Assembly (NCBI GenBank): GCA_963708235.1
Contig: OY970200.1
Coordinates: 2,790,001-2,854,000, forward strand
Reading direction: 5' to 3'
DNA: 64,000 bases
Source: G963708235 sp963708235
GTDB taxonomy: Bacteria > Actinomycetota > Acidimicrobiia > Spongiisociales > UBA5794
A program made the position numbers and the translations under genes. Below are positions 52,662 to 61,563 of the stretch, piece by piece (positions within the stretch are counted from its first letter, which is position 1; each line of letters begins with the position of its first letter). Under the pieces are notes generated by a model. The model was not told the origin of the DNA, did no database searches, and saw only the letters and a program-made list of their open reading frames with translations.

Positions 52662-53578
52662 GGCAACACCCGCTGGCGTGATCCGACGACCGTGGCCCCG
52701 CCGCCGAGCACTCGCGATTCCCCGCGATCCCGGGACATGAGCCGCATCACGATGACTCCGACCGCCGACCACACCGCACCGATGACGACCACCAACTGCC
52801 CCGCACCGGTGCGGTAGAAGGCGCGATAGTCGGGGGGCACCGTAGCGAGGAACACCAGCACCCCCCACGGGACGAGGACCACCAGCAACCCCTCGATCCG
52901 TTGCTCCAGCCCGGCGGTCTGAATCTCCTCGATGGTGCGGAGATCATCGGTGATGGCGGCTACCAGATCCCGGAGCACATCCTGAACCAGATCCCCGCCG
53001 TACTCGTGCGCCAGGATGAAAATCTCCAACACCTTGTCCGAGGTGGGATCGGCCAGTTCCTCCTTGACGATCTCCAGGGCGGGAACCACCCCGAACATCC
53101 GGGCCTGGAGCGGGAACCGGGAGAACGCCGATCGCAGCGCCTCCGGACCCTCGGTGGCCAGACCCTCGACGGCCCGCGCCAGGGTCGCCCCCGAGCTCAC
53201 ATGGGCGAGGACGTCACGGATCCCGTCAGGCCACGCCTGCTGGATCTCGGCGATGCGACGGCGACGCTCCCGGGTGAAGTACGCCCGCGGTCCGAGCCCG
53301 ACGACCAATGCCGGAACCAGCGCAATCACCACGCTCTGGGTGACCAGCCACAACAACAGGAATGCAGCGACCCCAACCGCCACCGACCCCGACCAGAACT
53401 GCCGCGGGGTGAGCTCGGATCCGGCCTGGACCAGCCACAGCTGACGCTTCGACACCTGGGGACGCACGGCGCCGGTCGATTGCAGGTGAGGGGCGACACC
53501 GAGGAAGAGCGCCATGGCCAGATACACCGACACACCCCCGAGCAGTGCCGCCAGCAACCTCACAAGTGGGGCCTCCAC
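52658..53578 (-). CDS. tadB: Tad pilus inner-membrane platform protein TadB
   Basis: 306 residues, T2SS-F family. Helices at about 5-25 and 62-95, then a cytosolic bundle (IQQAWPDGIRDVLAHVSSG, DLVQDVLRDLVAAITDD) and two C-terminal helices. Overlaps tadA by 19 bases and tadC by 4, so translation is coupled. Confidence 0.87.
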   Translation of the reverse strand: MEAPLVRLLAALLGGVSVYLAMALFLGVAPHLQSTGAVRPQVSKRQLWLVQAGSELTPRQFWSGSVAVGVAAFLLLWLVTQSVVIALVPALVVGLGPRAYFTRERRRRIAEIQQAWPDGIRDVLAHVSSGATLARAVEGLATEGPEALRSAFSRFPLQARMFGVVPALEIVKEELADPTSDKVLEIFILAHEYGGDLVQDVLRDLVAAITDDLRTIEEIQTAGLEQRIEGLLVVLVPWGVLVFLATVPPDYRAFYRTGAGQLVVVIGAVWSAVGVIVMRLMSRDRGESRVLGGGATVVGSRQRVLP

Positions 53579-54837
53579 TCGCCGGCGAGGATGTCTTTGG
53601 TGGTGACATCCTCGGGCAGCACATCGTCGATACGGCGCACCAACTCAGGACGCGGCAAGGTGCCCGTCCACTCCATCGGTCCATCGCGGTCTGCCCGGGC
53701 GAATATCGGCTCCGTGGTGAAGTCGTCGGCGGTCATCGACGGTGCGATCGAGAGAATCTCGGCCACCTTGCGACGCGGTCCGTGACCGCCGATCCCGATC
53801 CGTCGATCCAGATGGACCACGACGTCGATACCGCGGGCGAAACTGCGCCGCGCCACCGATTCAGGGATGTTCTCCCCCGCCTTCAGCGAGTTCTCCACCA
53901 GAGCCGACAGGGCCTCACGCGCCGAGTTCGCATGGACGGTGCAGGTGAACCCGCAACCCGAGTTGACCGCCCGCGTCAGTTCGTAGGCCTCTTCCCCGCG
54001 CACCTCTCCGACACAGAGCAGATCGACTCGCTGGGCAAGACAGACCTTGATCAGGTCGCGCAGCGAATAGCGACGACCACCGTCCATCGCCACCGCAGAC
54101 GCTTCGTAGAACGAGGAGTGCAGCGACAGCGGGATGTGCAGTTCCCGGACCTCCTCGACCATCCGTATGCAGATGTCATCGGGGACCGCTCGGAGAAAGG
54201 CACTCATCGCCGTCGTCTTCCCGGCGCCGGTGGGTCCGGAGAACAGCACCGAAGCGGTAGCCTGGGCCAGCGACCACAAGAATGCGGCGGCGTTGGTGGG
54301 GAGAGAGTCCCGCTCGACCAGCGAAGCGAGGGTCTCGTCTGCGACCGTGTACTTGCGGATCGTCGCCGAGAGCCGATCGGAAACCGGAGGAATGACGGCG
54401 GTGAGCCGAGCCCTACCGTCGAGGACCCGGGCCTGCTGAATCGCCGAAGAGGCGTCGAGACGGCGGTTGGTACCGGCCAACATCCGGTCGACGATCTGAC
54501 GGTTCTCCGACTCGGTCGTCGCCGCCATAAGGGCCTCGAGCCGCCCAGATGGCCCGATGAAGGAAATTCGGTCACCTTCGATGAAGATCTCCTCGACATC
54601 GCTGCGGTCGAGTACCTCGGTGATCGGGCCGAATCCGGCGATGGCATCCCAGAGCCGCCGGGTCATCTCCGCCGGATCACGCAACGGCTGGTTGTCCCCG
54701 GCATGGGCGGACGTCTGGTAGGCCTGCACCGTCTCGCTGACGAACCGCTGGATGGCGTCGGCGTCGCGCTCCGGTGTGAGTTTTCGTTCCTCGATATCCT
54801 CGACCAGCCGCCGCCTCAGATCGTGGTAGACGCTCAT
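53560..54837 (-). CDS. tadA: Tad pilus ATPase TadA (CpaF-type)
   Basis: 425 residues. Powers pilin assembly. The N-terminal domain has DVEEIFIEGDRISFI and TVADETLASL. Walker A is LFSGPTGAGKTTAMSAFL; CVGEVRGEEAYELTRAVNSG is Walker B with the His box in CTVHANSAREALSAL. The C-terminal region is basic (RIGIGGHGPRRKVAEIL). Its start overlaps the tadZ stop by 4 bases. Confidence 0.93.
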   Translation of the reverse strand: MSVYHDLRRRLVEDIEERKLTPERDADAIQRFVSETVQAYQTSAHAGDNQPLRDPAEMTRRLWDAIAGFGPITEVLDRSDVEEIFIEGDRISFIGPSGRLEALMAATTESENRQIVDRMLAGTNRRLDASSAIQQARVLDGRARLTAVIPPVSDRLSATIRKYTVADETLASLVERDSLPTNAAAFLWSLAQATASVLFSGPTGAGKTTAMSAFLRAVPDDICIRMVEEVRELHIPLSLHSSFYEASAVAMDGGRRYSLRDLIKVCLAQRVDLLCVGEVRGEEAYELTRAVNSGCGFTCTVHANSAREALSALVENSLKAGENIPESVARRSFARGIDVVVHLDRRIGIGGHGPRRKVAEILSIAPSMTADDFTTEPIFARADRDGPMEWTGTLPRPELVRRIDDVLPEDVTTKDILAGEWRPHL

Positions 54838-56114
54838 CGACCCGAGCTTTCCAACGGCACGGACTCGGCAGTGTGAGGTTCAGCTCGAGCCTGGTGGCGA
54901 CGGAATCGCGAGGCGGGAGCAGATCGGGGCGTCACCTGGTCGACCACCCGCGACAGGCGCCGCATGAACGGCCCGGACGTCACCAGGTCACCCTGCCACG
55001 ATGCCTTTCGGATCCTTGGATCGACCGGTAGGAACGTCAGCGACGCCGGAGTGAGGCTGCGGTGGAGCTCCTCGGAGATCTCGCCGCGGATGAACTGGCT
55101 CGATGGCGCCTGGTTGACCACGACATGGATCGGCGCCGCCGTGAGTCGACTCTGGTCGCCGGCCAGCGTCAGCAACCTGGTCATCCCCAACGGGCTTGCG
55201 CTGGTGACGACCAGGGTGTGGTCGGCGACGGTCATCATTCTGCGGGCTACATCGAAGCGACCGGTTCCTCCAGCCATACCCGCGAGATCCTCCAGGTGCC
55301 TGCTGGTCTTCACCACGACCACCTCGAACCCGGTGGCGAGTTCGGTGACGAGGTCGGCCGCCTCCGTCTCCGACAGGTTTTCCCATTCCCTCGGGTTCGG
55401 GATCCCGGCGATGACCGCAAACCCCTCGGGGTGGTAGGTGAAAGCATCATCGAGCGACGAACGCAGCCGGAGGTGTTCGGTGGCGGTGAAGATGTTGGGC
55501 GTCAGCCGCATCCCGAGACGCTGCGCCAGGGACGGCTCGACCGTGTCCATGTCCACGAGCACACATGAAATCTGGCGCCTCACCATGAGTCCGGCGATTC
55601 CGGTGGCGACCTCGGTGGCGCCGTCGCTGCCGGTCACGGCGACGATGACACCGTGGCCGTCTCCCGAGACCGCAGCATCGCCGGGTTCGGTCGGTCCCGG
55701 TTCCCCGGCGAACTCGTCGACGAGATCAGCGAACTCCTCGTCGATACCACGTTGGCGAAGGGCTTCGTTGATCGCACGGACCAGATCGCCGGCCGGGGCG
55801 TTTGCCGCCACGGCACTGTCAACGCCCGCAGCGAGGACCCGCTCCTGAGATGCGGCTCCACGCTCGGGGTCGCACACTCCGACCACGACTCGCCCTGCGG
55901 TGTGGAGACGGTCGACAAGACGCGGAGTGAGCACGCTCGAGACATCGTCGATGACGAGAACGTCGTAGGCCATGGCCAGCGCATCGTCCTGGGTAAGGAC
56001 GGTACCGACCACCCGGATCCCACCGTGATCGCTGACGTAGCTGATCAGGTCGGTCACCCATGATCGCTGCGATGAACCGAAGCAGACCACAGGTTCGACC
56101 CGGACCGTCGCCAC
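54834..56114 (-). CDS. TadZ/CpaE-like pilus localisation protein
   Basis: 426 residues, GTG start one base after the rcpC stop. A receiver-like N-terminal half (about 1-130, VLVIDDVSSVLTPRLVDRL) is followed by a ParA/MinD-like domain with VIVAVTGSDGATEVATGIA in the P-loop position, CVLVDMDTVEPSLAQRLG and VVVKTSRHLEDLAGMAGG. The P-loop lacks both the signature and the Walker A lysine, as in several TadZ/CpaE proteins. It probably positions the pilus rather than hydrolysing ATP. Confidence 0.82.
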   Translation of the reverse strand: MATVRVEPVVCFGSSQRSWVTDLISYVSDHGGIRVVGTVLTQDDALAMAYDVLVIDDVSSVLTPRLVDRLHTAGRVVVGVCDPERGAASQERVLAAGVDSAVAANAPAGDLVRAINEALRQRGIDEEFADLVDEFAGEPGPTEPGDAAVSGDGHGVIVAVTGSDGATEVATGIAGLMVRRQISCVLVDMDTVEPSLAQRLGMRLTPNIFTATEHLRLRSSLDDAFTYHPEGFAVIAGIPNPREWENLSETEAADLVTELATGFEVVVVKTSRHLEDLAGMAGGTGRFDVARRMMTVADHTLVVTSASPLGMTRLLTLAGDQSRLTAAPIHVVVNQAPSSQFIRGEISEELHRSLTPASLTFLPVDPRIRKASWQGDLVTSGPFMRRLSRVVDQVTPRSAPASRFRRHQARAEPHTAESVPLESSGR

Positions 56115-56115
56115 C

Positions 56116-56895
56116 TCAACCTCCGCCCTCGGTGACCTCGGCGCTTCCGTCGTCGGCCGGATCATTCGTCGGACCATCGATCTCGTCCTCGAGCCCGAGG
56201 TCGGCGACGATCCGTTCGAGCGTGACATCGGGGGAGCCGGTGGATCGGAGCAGATGCACCACGCCGAAGTCGAGGGCCTGGGCAACGGCGAGCGCCTGCA
56301 CATCGTCGACGGCGAGAGTCACGGCGAAACTGGTGGTGGCTCCGAAGGTGCTGGAACGGGCGCCCGGGACATCGAGTACTTCGATGTCGGTGGCGATGTA
56401 GTGGGCTCCGTCGGCGTCGAATCCGATGACATCGACCCGGTCACCGATGTTGAGTTCGCCGCCGACGGCGCGGTTGATGTCGACGGGCACCGACATCGCC
56501 CGCAGCCCCATCGGGGTCTCGACCGGACGGAGATCGGAACCCAGCACCGGCTCTCCCTGGGCGATGGTGCGGGTCGAGACCGACCCGGCCAGCCGGTCGA
56601 GGGAGGCCGGAGTCATCAGGTTCGTCCCGAAGCCGGCCGCCGCCGGGATCTCGACGGTCTCGAACATGTCGACCGTGACGACGTTGCCGGAACGGATCAG
56701 ATCGGATGCCACCACGACCTCGACGACGTCCTCCTGGGCCCGCATCCAGCTCAGAATCAGTAGGAAAGCCAGCAAACCGCTCAGCGCGGCGATCAGGTGC
56801 AGCAGACCGAAACGACTGCTGAGCCGTCGCCGCGGGGGCGGCTGTGGCTCCAGTGTCCCGGGTCGGTCGGATCGTTCGCGCTGTCGTGTAGTCAC
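56116..56895 (-). CDS. RcpC/CpaB-like Tad pilus assembly protein (SAF domain)
   Basis: 259 residues, GTG start. Cytosolic basic N-terminus, one membrane helix (about 28-50), then a SAF domain with VEVVVASDLIRSGNVVTVDM and IAQGEPVLGSDLRPVETP. The RcpC region follows with MSVPVDINRAVGGELNIGDRV. Likely first gene of the leftward Tad operon; divergent from the BldC-like gene at 57060. The longer frame to 56970 is not needed. Confidence 0.82.
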   Translation of the reverse strand: MTTRQRERSDRPGTLEPQPPPRRRLSSRFGLLHLIAALSGLLAFLLILSWMRAQEDVVEVVVASDLIRSGNVVTVDMFETVEIPAAAGFGTNLMTPASLDRLAGSVSTRTIAQGEPVLGSDLRPVETPMGLRAMSVPVDINRAVGGELNIGDRVDVIGFDADGAHYIATDIEVLDVPGARSSTFGATTSFAVTLAVDDVQALAVAQALDFGVVHLLRSTGSPDVTLERIVADLGLEDEIDGPTNDPADDGSAEVTEGGG

Positions 56896-56961
56896 GATTA
56901 CTTTCCCAGCTATCGCCGAACGCGACTGTACCGAACCTGCTCCACACTTTGCAAGGGGTCC

Positions 56962-56991
56962 TTGTCGCACACGATCGGATCATGATATCGT
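56962..56991 (+). promoter_or_regulatory. Candidate promoter for the BldC-like gene at 57060
   Basis: TTGTCG at 56962-56967, an 18-nt spacer and TATCGT at 56986-56991, about 65 bp before the ATG. Shares the region with the divergent Tad operon start at 56895, so one regulator could act on both. Confidence 0.45.
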
Positions 56992-57059
56992 TAGCTACCA
57001 CACCAGACCGAAACAGGAACCCCCCGTCCTCTTTCACCAGCAGCGGAGGAACAAGAGCC

Positions 57060-57341
57060 ATGGCGCTCGATCTCGACAAGATCCTCGAGGGATATCGCAA
57101 CCAGTACCCGCCGACCTTGAACACCGCCCAGGTCGCCGAGATGCTCGGGTCCTCGGCCGAGGTGGTGCGATCCAAGGTGGCCACCGGCGAGCTGCCCGCC
57201 TACCGGTGGGGGAAGAACTTCCGGTTCTTCCGCGACGAGGTACTCGACTGGCTGCGGAACCAGACGGTGTCGGCACGGATCGTTCCCGACGCCGAAACAT
57301 CCGACGAGTCCGTTCCCGAGTCGCCCTCCGTCGACGCCTGA
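57060..57341 (+). CDS. BldC-like excisionase-family DNA-binding protein, copy 1
   Basis: 93 residues. The MerR/excisionase-type winged helix is TLNTAQVAEMLGSSAEVVRS followed by GELPAYRWGKNFRFFRDEVL. This is the minimal BldC-like plan without an effector domain, with an acidic tail (about 75-93). Divergent from the Tad operon. A ribosome site GGAGGA lies 10 bases upstream. A paralogue is at 58038-58274. Confidence 0.85.
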   Translation: MALDLDKILEGYRNQYPPTLNTAQVAEMLGSSAEVVRSKVATGELPAYRWGKNFRFFRDEVLDWLRNQTVSARIVPDAETSDESVPESPSVDA

Positions 57342-57420
57342 GGCGTCGGGCAGGATCCGGTCTGCGGCTGAGACGTCAGCGGGTACGGGTCCCAAGCCCC
57401 GAAGGCGCCGCACGCATTGC

Positions 57421-58014
57421 TCAGCGGGTCGGGACCACGACGCCGCCGAGGATCGACAGCGGGATCACCCAGTCGTTGCCGGGTGCCCCGGCAACGAGGA
57501 CATGGTCGACGGCGACCGCCGTCACCCGGCCGACCACATCGAAACCGTCGCCGATGATCCGTACGGTGTCGGCGTCGACCTCGAGTTGACCGAGATAGCT
57601 GCGCAGTGACCCGTGGGTTCGGTCGCCGATCACCCCACCCTCGCTGCGTTCCAGGCTCACGGCACCGACCGTGGCCAGGTTGATCGCCACCACGGCGTCG
57701 GTCCCGTCGAGGACAGCGAGATCACCTCGTACCGCAATCAGCTTTCCCGAGAACACCTGATCGGCGACAGTGGTGGTAACCCGGTCACCACGCTGCATCG
57801 CCTCCCAGAGCACCTCGGGGAGCGCCCGGGCCCGGCGACGCAGCTGTTCGGCGTCGCTCTCCCAGGCCGCCATGTCCCGTTCCCACTCGCGTGCCCCCCG
57901 CCGGGCGACATCGGCGAGTTGCCCACCGGTGGGGTCGGCGCCGTAGTCGCGCCCGGACCCCTCCGGCGCTTCGGCCCCGGAGTCACCGGGCAGATCGGGT
58001 AGCGGTGGGATCAT
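57421..58014 (-). CDS. Conserved hypothetical protein
   Basis: 197 residues, soluble. An acidic Pro/Gly-rich start is followed by a helical part (GAREWERDMAAWESDAEQLR) and two SH3-like beta repeats (VLWEAMQRGDRVTTTVADQV then LAVLDGTDAVVAINL; later DTVRIIGDGFDVVGRVTAVA). Not recognised by name. It follows the BldC-like gene at 58038 by 23 bp in the same direction, so the two are co-transcribed. Confidence 0.68.
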   Translation of the reverse strand: MIPPLPDLPGDSGAEAPEGSGRDYGADPTGGQLADVARRGAREWERDMAAWESDAEQLRRRARALPEVLWEAMQRGDRVTTTVADQVFSGKLIAVRGDLAVLDGTDAVVAINLATVGAVSLERSEGGVIGDRTHGSLRSYLGQLEVDADTVRIIGDGFDVVGRVTAVAVDHVLVAGAPGNDWVIPLSILGGVVVPTR

Positions 58015-58037
58015 GGTCGGTGGGTGTGGTGGCGGCG

Positions 58038-58274
58038 TCAGACTTCGGCGTCGTCGGTCTCCATGTCATCGGCGTCCCCGGCTTGCACCGGGAAGCTCCG
58101 CAACCACTCGAAGATCTCATCCCGGAAGAAGCGGAAGGTCCGCCCCCCGGGAAGACGGTACGACGGAATCTGCCCCTCCCGCGCCATTCGCCGCACCACC
58201 TGGATGTTCATCCCGAGAAGCTCGGCCACCATCGCGGTGTCGAGCACCGGCGGAAAATCTTCCGTGTGTTCCAA
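58038..58274 (-). CDS. BldC-like excisionase-family DNA-binding protein, copy 2
   Basis: 78 residues. VLDTAMVAELLGMNIQVVRR followed by EGQIPSYRLPGGRTFRFFRD is the same winged-helix plan as the gene at 57060; the C-terminus is acidic. TTG at 58274 was chosen because AGGAGG lies 6 bases upstream; the upstream TTG at 58289 would place that Shine-Dalgarno inside the coding region. Confidence 0.82.
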   Translation of the reverse strand: MEHTEDFPPVLDTAMVAELLGMNIQVVRRMAREGQIPSYRLPGGRTFRFFRDEIFEWLRSFPVQAGDADDMETDDAEV

Positions 58275-58322
58275 GTCTGGCCTCCTCAACGATGTTCTAC
58301 GATATTCAGGATACCTGTCCGG

Positions 58323-58898
58323 TCACTCAAAGTCGCCGGGTCGTACGACGGATATTGTGGATACGGCCCGGACGAAACGCCCGGCCATCTCCTCGTCGTT
58401 GGCCACCAGCACCACTCGGATCGCCGCGTCATGCTCACGGAGCCAGTCGGCGACGGCCGAGACGATCACGGCGGTTGCCTCGTCAGGGGGATATCCGAAA
58501 ATGCCCGCCGATATGGCGGGGACCGCCACCGAACCGGCGCCGATACCGGCGACCGTTTCGAGCGCCGCCACCACCGCCGACCGGAGCAGCCCGGGGTTGT
58601 CCTGATCACTTCGATACCGCGGGCCCACCACATGGATCACATACCGCGACGGCATCGACCCGGCGCTGGTCAGCGCCGCCTGGCCGACACCCACCGGTCC
58701 GTGGATCCGGACCCACTCGTCGGACTCATCCACCACCACCGCACCGCCGGCTTCGGCGATCGCCGCGGCGACCCCTCCCCCATGACGGAGTTGTTCGTTG
58801 GCGGCATTGACGACGGCGTCGACCTCCAAGGTCGTGATGTCCCCTTGGACCACGACCAATGATCCGCCGTTGACGGCGGCTTCCCCCAGGACGTGCAC
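58323..58898 (-). CDS. Macro-domain protein
   Basis: 191 residues. GDITTLEVDAVVNAANEQLR and GGGVAAAIAEAGG form the ADP-ribose-binding loop, followed by YVIHVVGPRY and the second loop ISAGIFGYPPDEAT. Probably hydrolyses or binds ADP-ribose derivatives. GTG start at 58898 with GGGGAAGAAG upstream. It is read leftward and ends close to the BldC-like gene start region. Confidence 0.88.
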   Translation of the reverse strand: MHVLGEAAVNGGSLVVVQGDITTLEVDAVVNAANEQLRHGGGVAAAIAEAGGAVVVDESDEWVRIHGPVGVGQAALTSAGSMPSRYVIHVVGPRYRSDQDNPGLLRSAVVAALETVAGIGAGSVAVPAISAGIFGYPPDEATAVIVSAVADWLREHDAAIRVVLVANDEEMAGRFVRAVSTISVVRPGDFE

Positions 58899-59042
58899 CT
58901 TCTTCCCCCCTGACAGGTACCCGCCGAAGCGTACAGCGGGGATTGGCTCCACCCAACGGATCGGACCGGGGCGATCGACCCAAATCCTTTGCAGGACGAC
59001 GTTTCGACACCGCAAGACCCCGGGATGGCAGTACATTGCCAA

Positions 59043-59078
59043 GGTGCCCGTCCGCTCCCGAGCGGGGCGGAGGGCACC
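59043..59078 (+). other. Strong hairpin in the 315-bp gap before the SGNH hydrolase
   Basis: Arms GGTGCCC-TCCGCTCC (59043-59058, one bulged G) and GGGGCGGA-GGGCACC (59064-59078), 5-nt loop. It lies 136 bp before the start at 59214 in the intergenic region between the divergent macro-domain gene and the hydrolase. No match to a riboswitch I know; it could be an RNA 5'-leader structure. I see no gene in 58899-59213. Confidence 0.5.
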
Positions 59079-59213
59079 ACCGCCCACGGCGTTTCGTCGC
59101 CGCAGCGGGATCGGTTCCGGGGGGAAATACTGATGGACGGCGCCAGGCCGGTACGACATGAAAGGTGTGGTGATCCGACGCCGTCGCGCCCTGCGGGCGG
59201 GTCAAGTCGCACC

Positions 59214-59966
59214 ATGGGAATGGTCTGGTTGGGGCTCTGTCTGGTCCTGCTGGTCGGTGGCTGCGGGGGCGAACCCGCCGACACCGTCGACGTGCTGTTC
59301 ATCGGCAACAGCCACACCGGATCCAACGACCTTCCCGGAATCTTCAAGACGTTCTCCGGGTACGGGGGCCATCACGTCAGCGTCGAGTCGGTCACTCCTG
59401 GCGGAGCCACGCTCAGCGACCATGCCGAATCCGAGGCGACGATCGACCTGCTCCGTCGTGGCGGCTGGGAGCATGTGGTGCTCCAGGAGCAGAGCGTGGT
59501 GCCCGGGGTACGCACCGAACGATCGCAGGCCATGTTGCCGGCCGTGCGCACCCTCGCCCGGGAAGCCCTGGTGTACGACGCCGAACCGCTGCTGTTCCTG
59601 ACCTGGGGGTGGGACCAGAACCTGCAGGATGTCGGATTCCGGGACTACGCCCACATGCAGACGGCGGTGACCGACGGCTACCGGCGTATCGCCGATGCAT
59701 CCGGGGTCTCGATCGCCCCCGTGGGCGAGGCATGGGCGCTCGCCCGCGGCGCCGGCACCTCTCTCTACCAGGACGACGGATTCCACCCGGGTGTCGCCGG
59801 GAGTTATCTCGCCGCCGCCGTGTTGTACGCCACGGTGTTCAACGAGGATCCCCGCCTCGTCGAATTCGACGGGGGCCTGCCACCGCTGATGGCGGCGTCG
59901 CTGCGCAAGTTCGCCGGCGAGGTGGCCTTCGACGGCCGCCAGGACTGGATGTTCGCCCAGGGTTGA
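59214..59966 (+). CDS. SGNH-type (DUF4886-like) hydrolase lipoprotein
   Basis: 250 residues. The signal peptide ends at the lipobox LVGGCGG (Cys about 18). Block I is VLFIGNSHTGSNDLPGIF with the nucleophile Ser, and VESVTPGGATLSDHAE is block II-like. EHVVLQEQS gives the Gln/Asn-type block, and DGFHPGVAGSYLAAAVLY carries the catalytic Asp-x-x-His in the last block. An extracellular esterase or deacetylase; substrate unknown. The ATG at 59214 places the signal peptide at the start; a second ATG at 59220 is possible. Confidence 0.82.
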   Translation: MGMVWLGLCLVLLVGGCGGEPADTVDVLFIGNSHTGSNDLPGIFKTFSGYGGHHVSVESVTPGGATLSDHAESEATIDLLRRGGWEHVVLQEQSVVPGVRTERSQAMLPAVRTLAREALVYDAEPLLFLTWGWDQNLQDVGFRDYAHMQTAVTDGYRRIADASGVSIAPVGEAWALARGAGTSLYQDDGFHPGVAGSYLAAAVLYATVFNEDPRLVEFDGGLPPLMAASLRKFAGEVAFDGRQDWMFAQG

Positions 59967-60060
59967 CGCCGGTACCGGGCGGGCCCCCGCCCGACCTGTT
60001 GCCCCGTGGCGTTCCGGGCGCGATGATCCGAGCTGCCGCAGGGATGAGGGGAGAGAATCC

Positions 60061-60861
60061 GTGCCGTTCACCAACTCCGACGAAACCGATTTCCCGGTGC
60101 CCGTACTTGCCCAGATCGGCAGGAAGACCTTCGAGATCCGCGAGGTGTTCAAGTACCGGCGTCGTGTCGAGGAACCGTGGACGGTGGTCCCGTCCGCCCC
60201 GAAGTACGCCACCACCGATCTTGCCTCGGTCCCGGGGTTCCTGCTGTGGCTGGTCCCCCGGTATGGGGCCCATACCCTGGCGGCGCTGCTCCACGACCAG
60301 TTGGTCAAGGACCCGCCCGAGGGACGCCGTCAGCAGGCGGACGACATCTTCCGCGACGCCCTCGCCGAGCTCAAGGTCCCGTGGCTGCGCCGCTGGATCA
60401 TGTGGGCGGCGGTCAGCCTGGGTACGATCGCCAGCTCCAACCGGGTCAACCTGGGGCGGGTGTTCGTCTGGGCAGCGATCGTGGTGGTGGCGGCGGGCTA
60501 CTGGTGGCAACACCTGTTCGCCGGGTTCACCGATCTGAACCCGTGGTCACCTCTGCTGATCTTCGGGGAGGGGATGTGGACCGACCTCGGGATCATCGCT
60601 CTCGCTTCGGTGATCCTGGTTCCCCGGGTCGGGCTCGGGTTGCTTGCCGGGGCGACGGCGCTCGGCATCCTGCCCGCCACGCTGGCGGTGCTGGTCATCT
60701 TCGGGATCTACCTGGTGTTGGAGACCCTGGGCAGGTTCGTGCTGCTCCCGCTCTACAACTTCCTGTTCGCCAGAAGCGCCGCCATCGAGGCGGTCGAGAC
60801 GGTCCCCGCCGTGATGACGGGGTCCGAGGAGGTCGCCGGGGAACCCACTCCCGAGCTCTGA
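60061..60861 (+). CDS. DUF1353 membrane protein
   Basis: 266 residues, GTG start. The N-terminal DUF1353 region (about 20-110) includes PKYATTDLASVPGFLLWLVP and AHTLAALLHDQLVKDPP, with the conserved Asp and His that suggest a metal site. Four helices follow (about 115-240). DUF1353 proteins are often found in phages but also in bacteria as membrane-linked forms, and the function is unknown. A basic loop between helices (RRWIMW) fits a cytosolic N-terminus. Confidence 0.75.
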   Translation: MPFTNSDETDFPVPVLAQIGRKTFEIREVFKYRRRVEEPWTVVPSAPKYATTDLASVPGFLLWLVPRYGAHTLAALLHDQLVKDPPEGRRQQADDIFRDALAELKVPWLRRWIMWAAVSLGTIASSNRVNLGRVFVWAAIVVVAAGYWWQHLFAGFTDLNPWSPLLIFGEGMWTDLGIIALASVILVPRVGLGLLAGATALGILPATLAVLVIFGIYLVLETLGRFVLLPLYNFLFARSAAIEAVETVPAVMTGSEEVAGEPTPEL

Positions 60862-60938
60862 ACCCCGGTCGGGCCGGCACCCGCACTGGTCGGCCGGTGG
60901 CGGGAACCGCAGGGAGGCGGGGTGGCGTCACACCAACC

Positions 60939-61511
60939 ATGACGTCACCCCGGCTCCGCACCGTTCTCACCGTCCTTGCCCTCACCGTGATCGGTGCCTG
61001 CGGGGGTGACGGCACCCCGGTCACCACGGTCGCACCCACTTCGACCAGTGCCGCCGTCACCACCCCCACCACGCCTCCAGTGGGCGATCTGACGCTGACC
61101 CTGACCCAGACGTGGGGGTGTGGGCACGGGTTCTGGATGAGCGATCAGGAACAGACGATGGGCTTGCTGATCGACACGGGCGGTGTCGACCAGACGGCAC
61201 TCACCGCCGGTACTCCGGTCGACCTGCCCGACGAACAGTGGCGGGCGACGGTGATGCTCGGCGAGAACCTGTTCGCCAACTGGTGCAACGACGTCGTCGA
61301 CGAGACCACTCCGCAGCCGGTGATCACCGCCGAGTTCGAGGTCACCGCAGGGACGGTGATCCCGCAACACATCCCGCCGTTCGACATGGCGTGTCAGGCC
61401 GAGGAGGCGACCCTGGAGGTGCGGGGGCTGACCGCCACCGGCCCCGACGGGGATGTGACGATTCCCGACATGACGATGGTCAACGACTCGTGGGGCTGCT
61501 TCGCCGGGTGA
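60939..61511 (+). CDS. Lipoprotein, unknown function
   Basis: 190 residues. The signal peptide ends in a lipobox (LTVIGACGG, Cys about 21), followed by a Thr-rich linker (about 25-48) and a compact beta-rich domain (about 50-190) with four Cys likely in disulfides (WGCGHGF, NWCND, MACQAE, WGCFAG). No family recognised. It probably follows the DUF1353 gene in transcription, with a 77-bp gap. Confidence 0.68.
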   Translation: MTSPRLRTVLTVLALTVIGACGGDGTPVTTVAPTSTSAAVTTPTTPPVGDLTLTLTQTWGCGHGFWMSDQEQTMGLLIDTGGVDQTALTAGTPVDLPDEQWRATVMLGENLFANWCNDVVDETTPQPVITAEFEVTAGTVIPQHIPPFDMACQAEEATLEVRGLTATGPDGDVTIPDMTMVNDSWGCFAG

Positions 61512-61563
61512 GGCCACTGGATGACGACCGCCGGGTCAGGTTCCCTCGTTGCGCCACCGGCGT

